A DNA stretch of 64,000 bases from Pelagibius sp. CAU 1746 (GTDB lineage Bacteria; Pseudomonadota; Alphaproteobacteria; Kiloniellales; Kiloniellaceae), in NCBI RefSeq assembly GCF_039839785.1, contig NZ_JBDOQT010000001.1:1364001-1428000 (forward strand), written 5' to 3'. A program made the translations under genes and the position numbers. Below, one piece after another: positions 6,441 through 15,391 of this stretch. Within the stretch, counting starts at the first letter, position 1, and each line of letters opens with the position of its first letter. The notes below the pieces were generated by a model. That model saw only the letters and a list, made by a program, of their open reading frames with translations. It searched no databases and was not told the origin of the DNA.

Positions 6441-7697
6441 TTATTGCGCCACTTCGCTGAAGGGCAGGAATTCCACCATCGCGCCGGCCTCCAGGCGGGT
6501 CAGGTCCTCGGGCAGTTCGATGAGCCCGTCGGCGGCGACCAGGGAGGAGAGGATGCCGGCGCCCTCACGCGGGAACTTCTCGGCGGTGAGGCCTCCAGAA
6601 GTATCGTCAACAAGACGTGCGCGCACCCACTCGCGGCGGTCCTTCTTCTTCTTGTGGTCGAAGCCGGCACGCACCCTGAAGGTATGCGGCGGGGTGTCCT
6701 TGCCGCCCATGAGGCGCAGGATCAACGGGCGGACGATGGTGAGGAAGGTGACCACCACGGCCACCGGGTTGCCCGGCAGGCCGACGAAGGGCACGCGGCC
6801 GACTTGGCCCAGGGCGATGGGCCGGCCCGGCTTCACCGCCAGGCGCCAGAGGTGCAGCTTGCCCAGCGCCTCGACCGCGTCCTTCACGTGGTCCTCTTCT
6901 CCCACGGAGACGCCGCCCGACGTTACCAGCAGGTCGTGCCGGCCCTCGGCGGTCTGCAGCGCTCGCCGGATGGTGTCCAGGTCGTCGGGCAGAATGCCCA
7001 GGTCGTCGACCTCGCAGCCCAGGCCGGTCAGGAGGCCATGGATGGTGTAGCGGTTGGAATCGTAGATGGCGCCGGGTTCGAGGGCGCTGCCCGGTTCGCG
7101 CAGCTCGTCGCCGGTGGAGAACAGCCCGACCTTGAGGCGGGTCGAGACCTTGACATCGCGGCGGCCCACCGCCGCCGCCTGGCCGACGTCCTGCGGGCGC
7201 AAGCGCTGGCCCTTGTGCAGAACCACGTCTCCCGTCGCCACGTCCTCGCCGGCCTTGCGGGCGTTGGACCCTTTTTTGATGCCGGGGCGGATGATGACGG
7301 TATCACCGTCGACCTCACAGTCCTCCTGCATCATCACCGTGTCGGGACCTTCCGGCAGCCTCGCGCCGGTGAAAATGCGGACCGTCGCGCCGCGCCGCGC
7401 TTCCGGCAGATCCATCTGTCCGGCGGTGACGCGGCCGATGACCGGCAGGCGGGTGTCGGCCTCCGGGTCCAGGTCGGCGTGGAAGACGGCGTAGCCGTCG
7501 ACGGCGGAGTTGGGCGCCGGCGGGATGTTCACTGGGGAGACCACGTCCTCGGCCAGGATGCGGCCGAGGGCCCGGTGCAGCGGCACCGCCTCGCCGGCGG
7601 TCACCGGCGTCAGGATGTCGGCCAGCAGCCTGCGCGCTTCGTCGACCCGCATCAGGCGTCCGCCGTGGGCGAAACAGTCGTCGGTGAGCTGCGCCAT
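6441..7697 (-). CDS. moeA: molybdopterin molybdenumtransferase MoeA
   Basis: 418-aa enzyme that inserts molybdate into adenylylated molybdopterin in the last common step of Moco synthesis. Domain path: N-terminal MoeA_N (RADILTPVTAGEAVPL-type helix, IPPAPNSAVDGYAV near residue 60, RIFTGARLPEGPDTVMMQED near 110). Then the MoCF domain with TSGGVSVGEEDHVKDA near 265 and LPGNPVAVVVTF near 300, and a small C-terminal barrel. ATG overlaps the mobB stop by one base, so translation is probably coupled. Length is normal. Confidence 0.95.
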   Translation of the reverse strand: MAQLTDDCFAHGGRLMRVDEARRLLADILTPVTAGEAVPLHRALGRILAEDVVSPVNIPPAPNSAVDGYAVFHADLDPEADTRLPVIGRVTAGQMDLPEARRGATVRIFTGARLPEGPDTVMMQEDCEVDGDTVIIRPGIKKGSNARKAGEDVATGDVVLHKGQRLRPQDVGQAAAVGRRDVKVSTRLKVGLFSTGDELREPGSALEPGAIYDSNRYTIHGLLTGLGCEVDDLGILPDDLDTIRRALQTAEGRHDLLVTSGGVSVGEEDHVKDAVEALGKLHLWRLAVKPGRPIALGQVGRVPFVGLPGNPVAVVVTFLTIVRPLILRLMGGKDTPPHTFRVRAGFDHKKKKDRREWVRARLVDDTSGGLTAEKFPREGAGILSSLVAADGLIELPEDLTRLEAGAMVEFLPFSEVAQ

Positions 7698-8254
7698 TAC
7701 TCTGCCGCGCCTTTCCGTGCGCGTTGCGTCCCGGCCTTCGACTCAAGCCCGCAGTGGGCGACGATGAAGTCGGCGATGGCCTCGACGTCGTTGAGGTCCA
7801 GGCGCGGCACCGGCAGGCCGGGCAGGGCCTCGTCGCTGGCCACGGCGACCACTTGGTCGTCCTCGGGCTGGATCAGCGGCTTGCCGTGCGAAGGACGGTG
7901 GATCTCGATCTTCTGGTGGCCCTCGGCCTTCCAACCCTCGATGATCAGCAGGTCCACCTGCGACATGTGCCGTATCAGGGCACGGCTGTCCGGTTCCGGC
8001 TCCTCGCGCAGTTCGTGCATCAGCGCCCAGCGCTTGCCGGAGCCGATCATCACCTCGGTCGCCCCGGCGGCGCGGTGCTCGTAGGAATCCTTGCCCGGCT
8101 TATCCACGTCGAAGGCGTGGTGCGCGTGTTTCATGGTCGAGACCTTAAGGCCGCGGCGCACCAGGGCGGGGATCAACTGAACGATAAGCGTGGTCTTGCC
8201 GCTGCCGCTCCAGCCGGCCAGGCCGATGACCTTCATTTCTGCCTCGCTGTTCAT
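7697..8254 (-). CDS. mobB: molybdopterin-guanine dinucleotide biosynthesis adapter MobB
   Basis: P-loop GTPase-like protein (185 aa): GLAGWSGSGKTTL near residue 12, then KVSTMKHAHHAFDVDKPGKDSYEHR and LLIIEGWKAEGH, all hallmarks of MobB. It assists MobA in forming the guanylated cofactor used by DMSO-reductase family enzymes. No mobA is present in the window. The start overlaps the pgsA stop as ATGA; a second ATG six codons in (MKVIGLAG) is a possible alternative. Bridges the phospholipid gene pgsA and moeA in one run. Confidence 0.93.
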   Translation of the reverse strand: MNSEAEMKVIGLAGWSGSGKTTLIVQLIPALVRRGLKVSTMKHAHHAFDVDKPGKDSYEHRAAGATEVMIGSGKRWALMHELREEPEPDSRALIRHMSQVDLLIIEGWKAEGHQKIEIHRPSHGKPLIQPEDDQVVAVASDEALPGLPVPRLDLNDVEAIADFIVAHCGLESKAGTQRARKGAAE

Positions 8255-8823
8255 CCGCGCCCGCTTTCCTCGCTGACCATGTGCTTCAGGCCGCGGGCCA
8301 TATAGTCATAGCCGGTGACCGCCGTCAGGATGCCGGCGACCCACAGCCCGATCTCGCCGATCAGCGAGACCGGAATCGCGGTTGGCCCGGCGTCGCCGAC
8401 GATAAGGAAGCCAAGAGCCAGCATCTGGATGCCGGTCTTCCACTTGGCCAGCTTTGTCACCGGCACCGAGACCTTGATTTCGGCCAGATATTCCCGCAGG
8501 CCGGAGACCAGGATCTCACGGGCCAGGATAATGATGGCCGGGATCACCGCCAGCCCGGCGATTTCCTGGGTCGCCACCAGCATGACGATCAGTGTGGCGA
8601 CCAGCAGCTTGTCGGCGATGGGGTCGAGAAAGCGGCCCAGCGGCGAAATCTGGTTCATATGGCGGGCCAGATAGCCGTCGAAGTAGTCGGTGATGCAGGC
8701 CAGCACGTAGCCGGCGAAGGCGATCCAGCGGTAGAACGGCGTATCTACATAGATCAGCGCAAGCAACAGCGGGATCGCCGCAATACGCGACACGGTCAGG
8801 ATGTTCGGCAGGCTGGTCAGCAT
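8251..8823 (-). CDS. pgsA: CDP-diacylglycerol-glycerol-3-phosphate 3-phosphatidyltransferase
   Basis: Integral-membrane enzyme (190 aa) making phosphatidylglycerol phosphate, the committed step to PG and cardiolipin. The CDP-alcohol phosphotransferase signature DYFDGYLARHMNQISPLGRF and following LDPIADK give the required D..DG..AR...G...D...D pattern near residues 55-80. About five hydrophobic helices are evident. The frame is open much further upstream, but MLTSLPNILTVSRI at 8823 is the typical family N-terminus, with AGGAGG 13 nt upstream. Downstream of uvrC, a common alphaproteobacterial order. Confidence 0.94.
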   Translation of the reverse strand: MLTSLPNILTVSRIAAIPLLLALIYVDTPFYRWIAFAGYVLACITDYFDGYLARHMNQISPLGRFLDPIADKLLVATLIVMLVATQEIAGLAVIPAIIILAREILVSGLREYLAEIKVSVPVTKLAKWKTGIQMLALGFLIVGDAGPTAIPVSLIGEIGLWVAGILTAVTGYDYMARGLKHMVSEESGRG

Positions 8824-9001
8824 GACCCCGGTTTTTCCTCCTGAAGAAGCGCCTGCCGCGGTTGCCGGCAGCGCTTTGTCTTCTGCGTCGTTGTAGCATA
8901 GCCGCCCGGCGCGACCCAGAGGCCAGGGCGGCCCTGGAGGCCGGAAATCGGCCGCTAGGTTAAGCGTTTGCTTGAGCTGAACATCCTGCGCCACCCCATC
9001 T

Positions 9002-11089
9002 TCAACCGTCCCGGTGGAAGTGGTCGTAGATCTTGCGGGCCACTGTCTTGGAAATGCCCTCCACGGCCTCCAGGTCGGCCAGTCCGGCCCGGGCAACCGC
9101 CCGGGCGGCGCCGAAGTGCAGCAGCAGGGCCTTCTTGCGCCGGGCGCCGATGCCCGGTATCTCGTCGAGCGCCGAGCGCAGGCGTGCCTTGCTCCGCCCC
9201 GCCCTGTGGGTGCCGATGGCGAAGCGGTGCGCCTCGTCGCGCAGGCGCTGCAGGAAATACAGCGCCGGGTCGCGCGGCTGCAGCATGAAGGAGGGCTTGC
9301 CCGGCAGGAAGATGCGCTCGCGCCCGGCGTCGCGGTCGGGCCCCTTGGCGATGGCGGCGATCGGCAGGTCGCCCAGGCCCAGGTCGGCCAGCACCTCCGT
9401 CCCCACCGTGAGCTGGCCCTGGCCGCCGTCCAGCAGCACCAGTTCGGGCCACTGGTCGCCGCTGCGCTCCGGGTCTTCCTTCAGGGCGCGCCGGAAGCGC
9501 CGTGTCAGGACCTCGCGCATCATGGCGTAGTCGTCGCCGGCGGCGGTTTCCGGGTCCTTGATCTTGAACTTGCGATAGGCGTTCTTGCGGAAGCCCTCGG
9601 GGCCGGCGACGATCATGCAGCCGTAAGGCTCGCTGCCCTGGATGTGGCTGTTGTCGTAGACCTCGATGCGCTCGGGCGGGCCGTCCAGGGCGAAGATCTC
9701 CGCCACCTGCGCCAGCAGCTTGCGCTGGCTGCTGCTCGCCGCCAGATGCCGCGCCAGGGCCTCGCGGGCATTGTGCAGGGCATTGTCGATCAACTTGCGC
9801 TTGGCGCCGCGCTGCGGGCGCGTCAGCTCCACCTTCGCCTCGGCCTTGGTGCTCAGCGCCTCGGCGACGAGGTTCTGTTCCTCCAGGCCGTGGCTCAGCA
9901 GCACCAGGCGCGGCACCGGCTTGTTCTCGTAGAACTGGGCGACGAAGGCGCCCAGCACCTCGCCGATGCCCAGGCTCTTGTCGTGACTGGGGAAGTAGGC
10001 GCGGTTGCCGTAGTTGCGCCCGGCACGGAAGAAGAAGACCTGGATACAGATCTGCCCGCCTTCCTCATGGGCGGCGATGACGTCGGCATTGTCGACGCCG
10101 GGGATGTTGATGTCCTGGTGGGCCTGGATCTGGGAGAGGGCGCGGATGCGGTCGCGGTAGACGGCGGCGGTCTCGAAGTCCAGCTTCTCGGCGGCGTTCT
10201 CCATCTTGGAGGCCATCTGCTGCTGCACCTCCTGGGAAGACCCGGTCAGGAAGCGCCGCGCCTGGGTCACCAGGTCCAGGTAGTCGGGGGCTGAAATGCG
10301 TTCCACGCAGGGCGCCGAGCAGCGCTTGATCTGGTACATCAGGCAGGGGCGGGTGCGCGCGGCATAGACCGCGTCGCTGCAGGAGCGCAGGAGGAAAGCG
10401 CGCTCCAGCGCGGTGATGGTGCGGTTGACCGCCCCGGCCGAGGCGAAGGGGCCGAAGTAGTCGCCCTCGCGGGTCTGGGCGCCGCGGTGCTTGGTGATCT
10501 GCGGGATGGCCTGGTCGCCGGTCAGCAGGATGTAGGGGAAGGACTTGTCGTCGCGCAGCAGCACATTGTAGCGCGGCATGAGGCGCTTGATGAGGTTGCT
10601 CTCCAGCAGCAGCGCCTCGACCTCGGTGTGGGTCTCGACGACCTCCATGGCCACGGTCTCGGCCACCATGCGCTGCAGTCGGCGTGGCAGCTTGGCGATC
10701 TGGGTGTAGTTGGTGACCCGGCGCTTCAGGTTGCGCGCCTTGCCGACGTAGAGCGCGTCGCCCTTGCGGTTCAGCATGCGGTAGACGCCGGGACTGGCCG
10801 AGAGAGTCTTCACCGTGCCGGCGATGACCTGGACGCCGCGCGCCAAGCCTTCGCCCAGCCCATCCGTGTCGGGACCGCCCGTGTCGGGACCGCCCGTGTC
10901 GAGACCGCCCGTGTCGAGACCGCCCGTGTCTAGACCGGCCGCGGCGTTCTCCTCTCCCTCGGCGAAGTAGGGTTCGGCGGGATGTTCCTCCAGGCCCATG
11001 GCCGAGCGTTTGCCCCCGGCCGAGGGATCCTTGGCCAGGCGCTTGGCCAGCAGGCGGTCGCCGGAGGTTTGTTTGGGCGCCTTGGTCAT
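9002..11089 (-). CDS. uvrC: excinuclease ABC subunit C
   Basis: Nucleotide-excision-repair nuclease that makes the 3' then 5' incision in the UvrB-DNA complex. From the start at 11089 ([14 protein letters not shown], 695 aa) there is an unusual ~95-residue N-terminal extension containing a 5-fold (L/P)DTGG-type repeat. Then comes GIY-YIG (SPGVYRML...[14 protein letters not shown]), a Cys cluster ([16 protein letters not shown]), the UVR motif, the RNase H-like 5' nuclease ([25 protein letters not shown]) and tandem HhH at the C-terminus ([14 protein letters not shown]). An even earlier ATG (11194) gives a Pro-rich lead judged non-coding. Confidence 0.94.
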   Translation of the reverse strand: MTKAPKQTSGDRLLAKRLAKDPSAGGKRSAMGLEEHPAEPYFAEGEENAAAGLDTGGLDTGGLDTGGPDTGGPDTDGLGEGLARGVQVIAGTVKTLSASPGVYRMLNRKGDALYVGKARNLKRRVTNYTQIAKLPRRLQRMVAETVAMEVVETHTEVEALLLESNLIKRLMPRYNVLLRDDKSFPYILLTGDQAIPQITKHRGAQTREGDYFGPFASAGAVNRTITALERAFLLRSCSDAVYAARTRPCLMYQIKRCSAPCVERISAPDYLDLVTQARRFLTGSSQEVQQQMASKMENAAEKLDFETAAVYRDRIRALSQIQAHQDINIPGVDNADVIAAHEEGGQICIQVFFFRAGRNYGNRAYFPSHDKSLGIGEVLGAFVAQFYENKPVPRLVLLSHGLEEQNLVAEALSTKAEAKVELTRPQRGAKRKLIDNALHNAREALARHLAASSSQRKLLAQVAEIFALDGPPERIEVYDNSHIQGSEPYGCMIVAGPEGFRKNAYRKFKIKDPETAAGDDYAMMREVLTRRFRRALKEDPERSGDQWPELVLLDGGQGQLTVGTEVLADLGLGDLPIAAIAKGPDRDAGRERIFLPGKPSFMLQPRDPALYFLQRLRDEAHRFAIGTHRAGRSKARLRSALDEIPGIGARRKKALLLHFGAARAVARAGLADLEAVEGISKTVARKIYDHFHRDG
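10866..10940. repeat. five 15-bp tandem repeats in uvrC
   Basis: Units gtgtcgggaccgccc (x2), gtgtcgagaccgccc (x2) and a degenerate fifth unit run head to tail in frame, encoding (L/P)DTGG/D-T-G-G repeats in the UvrC N-terminal extension. A slippage-prone minisatellite whose copy number may vary between strains. Confidence 0.9.
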
Positions 11090-11552
11090 CGCGTCGGGAG
11101 CCGGCGGGTGGAGGGTCTGAGGGACATGTGGTCGGTCGGCTGGGCCTATCTGGGGGCGCTCGGGGAGTCTGGGATACCATATTTGGGGCCGCACGGGCGG
11201 CGTGCAAAGCCGTTGCGCCGGAATGTGACCGCCAAGGCCCCCAGCTTAGGGAAGCGGTCCGGATTCTATCCACCAAAGCTGTGGATAAATCTGTGGCTAT
11301 CCACCCCCCTCATTAGAAGTCCCTTAGGGAATTCTACATTTTTGTTAACCTGCACATTTTTTAGGCAAAAGATATTATCTTATTGATTTTTAATATGAAA
11401 AATCAAGTCAAGATCAAAGTTAACTATACTGTCACAAAAATGCCGCCTACTGGAGGACGAATTCCCGGGGCTTTGGGCGCCTTGTGTAAAACTCTTGATT
11501 CGCGGGATTGGATTGGCTTCTGCGGCAATGGCTTAGCCAACTTGCCAAAGGC
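11090..11552. other. gene-free AT-rich region with DnaA-box-like sites (candidate origin)
   Basis: No gene is supported here. A perfect DnaA box in reverse orientation, TGTGGATAA, is at 11280-11288. One- or two-mismatch relatives occur at 11266-11274 (ctatccacc), 11291-11300 (ctgtggctat) and 11297-11305. Immediately after them, 11310-11440 is strongly AT-rich, with runs such as gatattatcttattgattttt, quite unlike the surrounding GC-rich DNA. DnaA boxes beside an AT-rich unwinding tract is the layout of bacterial oriC. However, typical origin neighbours (dnaA, hemE, parAB) are absent, and it could simply hold the uvrC promoter. Confidence 0.35.
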
Positions 11553-11963
11553 TTAGCGGTCACTACGTCTGCGTGCAATTTCAACGCCGATACCACCGAT
11601 ATCCGCGTAGCGGTCGAGCTTCTCGATGCGCACGCGTGTCTCGCTCACGGGGTCGAATCCGAAGCAGACCTCCGAGAGCTCTTCGGCCAGCGTCTCCAGC
11701 AGCCGGAACGTGGTGTCCAGGCAGTGATTGCGCACCGCCTTGGCCAGGGAGCCGTAGTTCACCACCTCGTTGATGTTGTCGCGGCTGGGCGGCGGATAGT
11801 CGACGGTCAGTTCGATGTTGATGCGCAGGCGCTGGCGCCGGGCGCGCTCCTCCTCGCTGACGCCGATACTGCAGGACAGAGTCAAATCGCGGATCAGGAT
11901 GCGCTGCGACAGCACTTCGGACTTGGCGCGCTCGCCGTCGGGGCGGGGGTCGGTCGTGGGCAT
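11553..11963 (-). CDS. folB: dihydroneopterin aldolase
   Basis: 136-aa enzyme of folate synthesis that cleaves 7,8-dihydroneopterin to 6-hydroxymethyl-dihydropterin and glycolaldehyde. Family motifs: ILIRDLTLSCSIGVSEEER near residue 22, the catalytic-Glu segment, VVNYGSLAKAV near 70, RLLETLAEELSEVCF and VRIEKLDRYADIGGIGVEI, which carries the conserved lysine. Alone on this strand between the antiporter gene and the AT-rich region. The paralogous FolX epimerase is a less likely alternative. Confidence 0.92.
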   Translation of the reverse strand: MPTTDPRPDGERAKSEVLSQRILIRDLTLSCSIGVSEEERARRQRLRINIELTVDYPPPSRDNINEVVNYGSLAKAVRNHCLDTTFRLLETLAEELSEVCFGFDPVSETRVRIEKLDRYADIGGIGVEIARRRSDR

Positions 11964-12053
11964 GGGGGCTCTCGTTCCGGCGGGCGGCCGGGTCAGCTCG
12001 GGAGTGAGATTCCGGCCGCCGCTTCTACCAGGGTAGGTTCTCGTAGAGGCATC

Positions 12054-13073
12054 CTAAGACCGCGCGGGCGCAGCCTCAACCGCCGGGGCCGCCGCGGCGC
12101 CGAAATGGGCGGCCTTGTGCGGGTCGAACTGGACCCAGACGAAGGCCAGATAGAGCAACACGAAGATGGCGCCTTCCACCCGGGTGATGCGTCTGCCGGT
12201 CAGCATGACCGGCACGGCGATGAGGGTGGCCGCGGCCAGGGCCCAGATGTCGAAATTCAGGATCTCCGGGGCCACCGTCACAGGGGTGATGACGAAGAGC
12301 GCCCCCAGGATCAGCAGGATGTTGAAGATGTTGGAGCCCAGAACGTTGCCCAGAGCCACTTCGGTGTGGCCGCGCAGGGCGGCGATGATGGCGGTCGCGA
12401 GTTCGGGAAGGGAGGTGCCGAAGGCCACCAGCGTCAGGCCGATCACGGTCTCCGAGACGCCGGCCGCGCGGGCGATGGTGGTGGACCCGCGCACCAGCAA
12501 CTCGGACCCGCCGCCCAGCGCGACGACGCCGACGATCACCAGGCCGCAGGCCACCCAAGCCGACTTCGGGGTGGCGCCTGCTTCCTCGATGGCCTCCAGG
12601 CCGGTCGAGGCTTCATTGTAGCCGCGCCGCTCCACCCGGTAGCTGTAGGCGAGGTAGAGGATCAGCAGCACCAGCATCACCATGCCGTGCACGAAGCCGA
12701 GGCGCTCGGCACAGGCCATCGCGATGAAGACGGCGGTCGCCGCCACCATGGCGCCGGTGTCGCGCAGGATGCGCCTGGGCTCCCGCTCGATGGGGCAGAG
12801 CAGGGCGGCGAGGCCCAGGATCAGCAGGATGTTCGCGATGTTGGAGCCGACCACGTTGCCGATGCCGATGTCCGGCACGCCCTGCACGCCGGCGGTCAGG
12901 GTCACCACCAGTTCGGGCATGGAAGTCGCCAGGGCGACCACCGTCAGGCCGATCAGCAAGGGCGACAGCCCGAAGCGCAGCGACAGTCCGACGGCCCCGC
13001 GCAGCAGGATTTCGCCGCCGACAAAGAGCAGGGCCAAACCACCTCCGGCTTGCAGGAATGCGATAGCTGTCAT
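12054..13073 (-). CDS. calcium/sodium antiporter (CaCA family, YrbG type)
   Basis: 339-aa polytopic inner-membrane exchanger with the two inverted Na_Ca_ex repeats. Alpha-1 has GLTVVALATSMPELVVTLTA and GNVVGSNIANILLILG (residues ~40-85). Alpha-2 has GLTLVAFGTSLPELATAI and GNVLGSNIFNILLILG (residues ~205-255). The Glu residues in the two SMPEL/SLPEL motifs line the ion site. A short cytoplasmic linker separates the halves. Expected to extrude Ca2+ using the Na+ or proton gradient. Monocistronic, judging by flanking gaps of 90-180 bp. Confidence 0.92.
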   Translation of the reverse strand: MTAIAFLQAGGGLALLFVGGEILLRGAVGLSLRFGLSPLLIGLTVVALATSMPELVVTLTAGVQGVPDIGIGNVVGSNIANILLILGLAALLCPIEREPRRILRDTGAMVAATAVFIAMACAERLGFVHGMVMLVLLILYLAYSYRVERRGYNEASTGLEAIEEAGATPKSAWVACGLVIVGVVALGGGSELLVRGSTTIARAAGVSETVIGLTLVAFGTSLPELATAIIAALRGHTEVALGNVLGSNIFNILLILGALFVITPVTVAPEILNFDIWALAAATLIAVPVMLTGRRITRVEGAIFVLLYLAFVWVQFDPHKAAHFGAAAAPAVEAAPARS

Positions 13074-13253
13074 GGCCGGATGTGGGTACCAGGCTGGTTG
13101 AACGTCGATCGGCTGCGGCCCGGCGCCCCCTGAAGCGGAGCGCTCTTATTCCAATTGGGCCGCCTTGGCGGGCGGCACAATGGCCGAGCCGCCCTTAAAT
13201 GTCGATCCCCGGCGGCAATTTCAATGAAAGTCTTTGCGGGCGGGACGCTGGCG

Positions 13254-13673
13254 TCAGCCGGGCTCGCCGTCCTCCGGCTCGGCCGGACGCAGCTTCAAGG
13301 CCGCGGAATTCATGCAGTAGCGCAGGCCCGTCGGCTCCGGCCCATCGGGAAAGACATGGCCCAGGTGAGCGTCGCAGGCGGAGCAGAGCACTTCTGTGCG
13401 GCGCATCCACAGGCCGCGGTCTTCCTTGGTCGCCACCGCCTGTTGGTCCACCGGCGCGTAGAAGGAGGGCCATCCGGTGCCGGAGTCGTACTTGGTGGCC
13501 GAGGAGAACAGCGGCTCGCCGCAGACGACGCAGTGGTAGGTGCCGGGCGTCTTGCAGTCGTGATAGCGCCCGGTGAAGGCGCGCTCGGTGCCCGCCTCCT
13601 GGGTGACGTGGAATTCCTCCTGGCTGAGGGTGCGGCGCAGTTCTTCGCGGCCCTTCTTCACCTTCGCGGTCAT
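13254..13673 (-). CDS. msrB: peptide-methionine (R)-S-oxide reductase
   Basis: 139-aa cytoplasmic MsrB that repairs Met-R-sulfoxide with thioredoxin as reductant. It shows two zinc CxxC pairs (CVVC and CSAC), the substrate-binding SGTGWPSFYAP region, GHVFPDGPEPTGLRYC and the catalytic Cys in RYCMNSAALKL. The resolving Cys earlier in some MsrBs is not obvious. Complements the periplasmic MsrP and thioredoxin reductase TrxB found elsewhere in the window. Standing alone on the minus strand. Confidence 0.95.
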   Translation of the reverse strand: MTAKVKKGREELRRTLSQEEFHVTQEAGTERAFTGRYHDCKTPGTYHCVVCGEPLFSSATKYDSGTGWPSFYAPVDQQAVATKEDRGLWMRRTEVLCSACDAHLGHVFPDGPEPTGLRYCMNSAALKLRPAEPEDGEPG

Positions 13674-13954
13674 GGCCTTTCGTGTCCTCCGGCCGGTGGC
13701 GTTCTCTCGCCGGGATCCGGCCCCGTTGGGGTTGCTGTCCGTCTACATCTCGGTCGCCTTCGCGGTTTTGGCAAGCCGGCGGGGTCTCACAAGATGTTCA
13801 TTAAGCTCATTTTTAATCTTCTAAGGCAGATTCTTAGACGGAATGATTAGCGTTGTGGTTGTTGAGGTCCGGCGGCCGGTCGCAGAGGTTGCGGCCTCCA
13901 GCGGCAGGCGCCAGGAAGCCAGACGCGGGAGTAGGGTCGCTTTGGGGATTTCCG

Positions 13955-14890
13955 TTGTTTGAGGATCTGCTGACCAATGCCCTCGACGCCATATGGGTGA
14001 TCGATGAAGAGGGCATCATCCGCTATGTCAATCCGGCCGCCGAGACGCTCAGCGGCTACGACCGCCGGGAACTGATGGATCAGCCGCTGGCCAAGATCCT
14101 GCCGCCGGCGGTTGCCGCCGTGCACAACGAGTACCTGAAGCGCTATCTGGACGCCGGCCCGCAATTTCACATCATGGGCGCGGTGCGTGAGTTCTCCATC
14201 GTCGCGCGCGACGGCGAGGAGATTCCCGTCGGCCTGCGCGCCTTCGAGATCCCGCCGCCCGACGACAAGCGCTGCTTCGGCGCCATCATGCAGGACTATC
14301 GCCCGCGCAGGAAACTGGAGGCGGAACGCGACGCCCTGCTGGCGCGACTCTCGGCGCAGGCGCTGTCCGACGAACTGACCGGGCTGCCCAACCGCCGCGC
14401 CTTCATGGACGAACTGGAGCGGGTGCAGGCGGCCATGAGCCGCAGCACCGCCCCGGCCTCCATCGCGGTGATCGACATCGACCACTTCAAGCAGGTGAAC
14501 GATACCTACGGACACGGCGCCGGCGACGCGACACTGCGTGCCCTGGCCGCGGTGCTGCGCGAGACTCTGCGCGGCGAGGATTTTCTCGCGCGCGTGGGCG
14601 GCGAGGAGTTCGCCCTGGTGTTGCGCGCCGCCGACCTGAGCATTGCCGGGCGCATCGCCGAACGGATGCGCGAGCGGGTGGCCGAAACACCCTTCACGCT
14701 GCCGGAGGGGCAGACGATCCACATCACCGTCAGCATCGGCGTCGCGCCCTTTTCCCTCGATTGCAAGGACCAGGCCTGCCTCAAGGCCGCCGACAAGGCG
14801 CTATACAAAGCCAAGGAAGGCGGCCGCAACAAGGTCTGCATCGCCTGCCGCGAGCATGCGGCGACCTGCGCCGCGGCAGCCATGCTCTAG
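13955..14890 (+). CDS. PAS-domain diguanylate cyclase
   Basis: Makes cyclic di-GMP from two GTP. An N-terminal PAS (NALDAIWVIDEEGIIRYVN, SGYDRREL, EIPVGLRAFEI) leads through a short helix (EAERDALLARL) to a GGDEF domain. This starts DELTGLPNRRAFMD and has RVGGEEFALVL as active site. An RGED I-site lies five residues before it, so product inhibition is expected, and TVSIGVAPF follows. No TM segment or EAL domain. Start is uncertain. TTG 13955 has gggga upstream and begins right at the PAS; an alternative TTG at 13853 adds 34 low-complexity residues. Confidence 0.88.
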   Translation: MFEDLLTNALDAIWVIDEEGIIRYVNPAAETLSGYDRRELMDQPLAKILPPAVAAVHNEYLKRYLDAGPQFHIMGAVREFSIVARDGEEIPVGLRAFEIPPPDDKRCFGAIMQDYRPRRKLEAERDALLARLSAQALSDELTGLPNRRAFMDELERVQAAMSRSTAPASIAVIDIDHFKQVNDTYGHGAGDATLRALAAVLRETLRGEDFLARVGGEEFALVLRAADLSIAGRIAERMRERVAETPFTLPEGQTIHITVSIGVAPFSLDCKDQACLKAADKALYKAKEGGRNKVCIACREHAATCAAAAML

Positions 14891-14917
14891 CGCTCCTTTC
14901 CTACGGGCGCCGGCGTA

Positions 14918-15391
14918 TCAGCGCCTCGTCCGCTTCAGTTTTTCAATGGTCTCGTGCAAGGCAGAGAGAAAGGCCGAGCGGTCGCGCTGCGAGAAGGGCC
15001 TGGGTCCGCCGGTGACCTGGCCGGCCTCGCGCAGCTCGGCCATGAGGTTGCGGCTGGCCAGCGCCATGCCGATGGAGCGGTCGGAGAAGCCCTTGCCGTT
15101 GGGCGCCAGCACGGCGGCGCCCGCCTTCACGCAGCGCGCCGCCAGCGGCACGTCGGACGTGATCACCACGTCGCCCGGTCCGGCGCGCTCGGCGATCCAG
15201 TCGTCGGCGGCGTCGAAGCCGTCGCCCACCACCACTCGCTTGATCAGCGCATGGACCGGCAGGGCGATGATGTCGTTGGCGACGACCTGTACGGTCCAGC
15301 CGTGGCGCTCGGCGACCTTGTAGACCTCGGCCTTCACCGGGCAGGCGTCGGCATCGATGAAGACCTGACCGCTACGGGGAGCGCCGTTCAT
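14918..15391 (-). CDS. YaiI/YqxD family protein (DUF188)
   Basis: 157-aa member of the UPF0178 family, which has a PIN-like/NYN-like fold. N-terminus VFIDADACPVKAEVYKVAERHG is diagnostic, followed by VVVGDGFDAADDWIAERAGPGDVVITSDVPLA, with clustered acidic residues resembling a nuclease metal site, and LAPNGKGFSDRSIGMALA. No enzymatic activity is established for the family. ATG at 15391 overlaps the DUF6653 stop (ATGA). Third gene of the uvrB-DUF6653-YaiI run. Earlier starts on this frame would read into the neighbour. Confidence 0.9.
   Translation of the reverse strand: MNGAPRSGQVFIDADACPVKAEVYKVAERHGWTVQVVANDIIALPVHALIKRVVVGDGFDAADDWIAERAGPGDVVITSDVPLAARCVKAGAAVLAPNGKGFSDRSIGMALASRNLMAELREAGQVTGGPRPFSQRDRSAFLSALHETIEKLKRTRR

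Noticed and set aside
11089-11194. Earlier uvrC start (MRPQIWYP...)
   Set aside because: The leading 35 codons are Pro-rich and without family similarity; no ribosome-binding site is visible.
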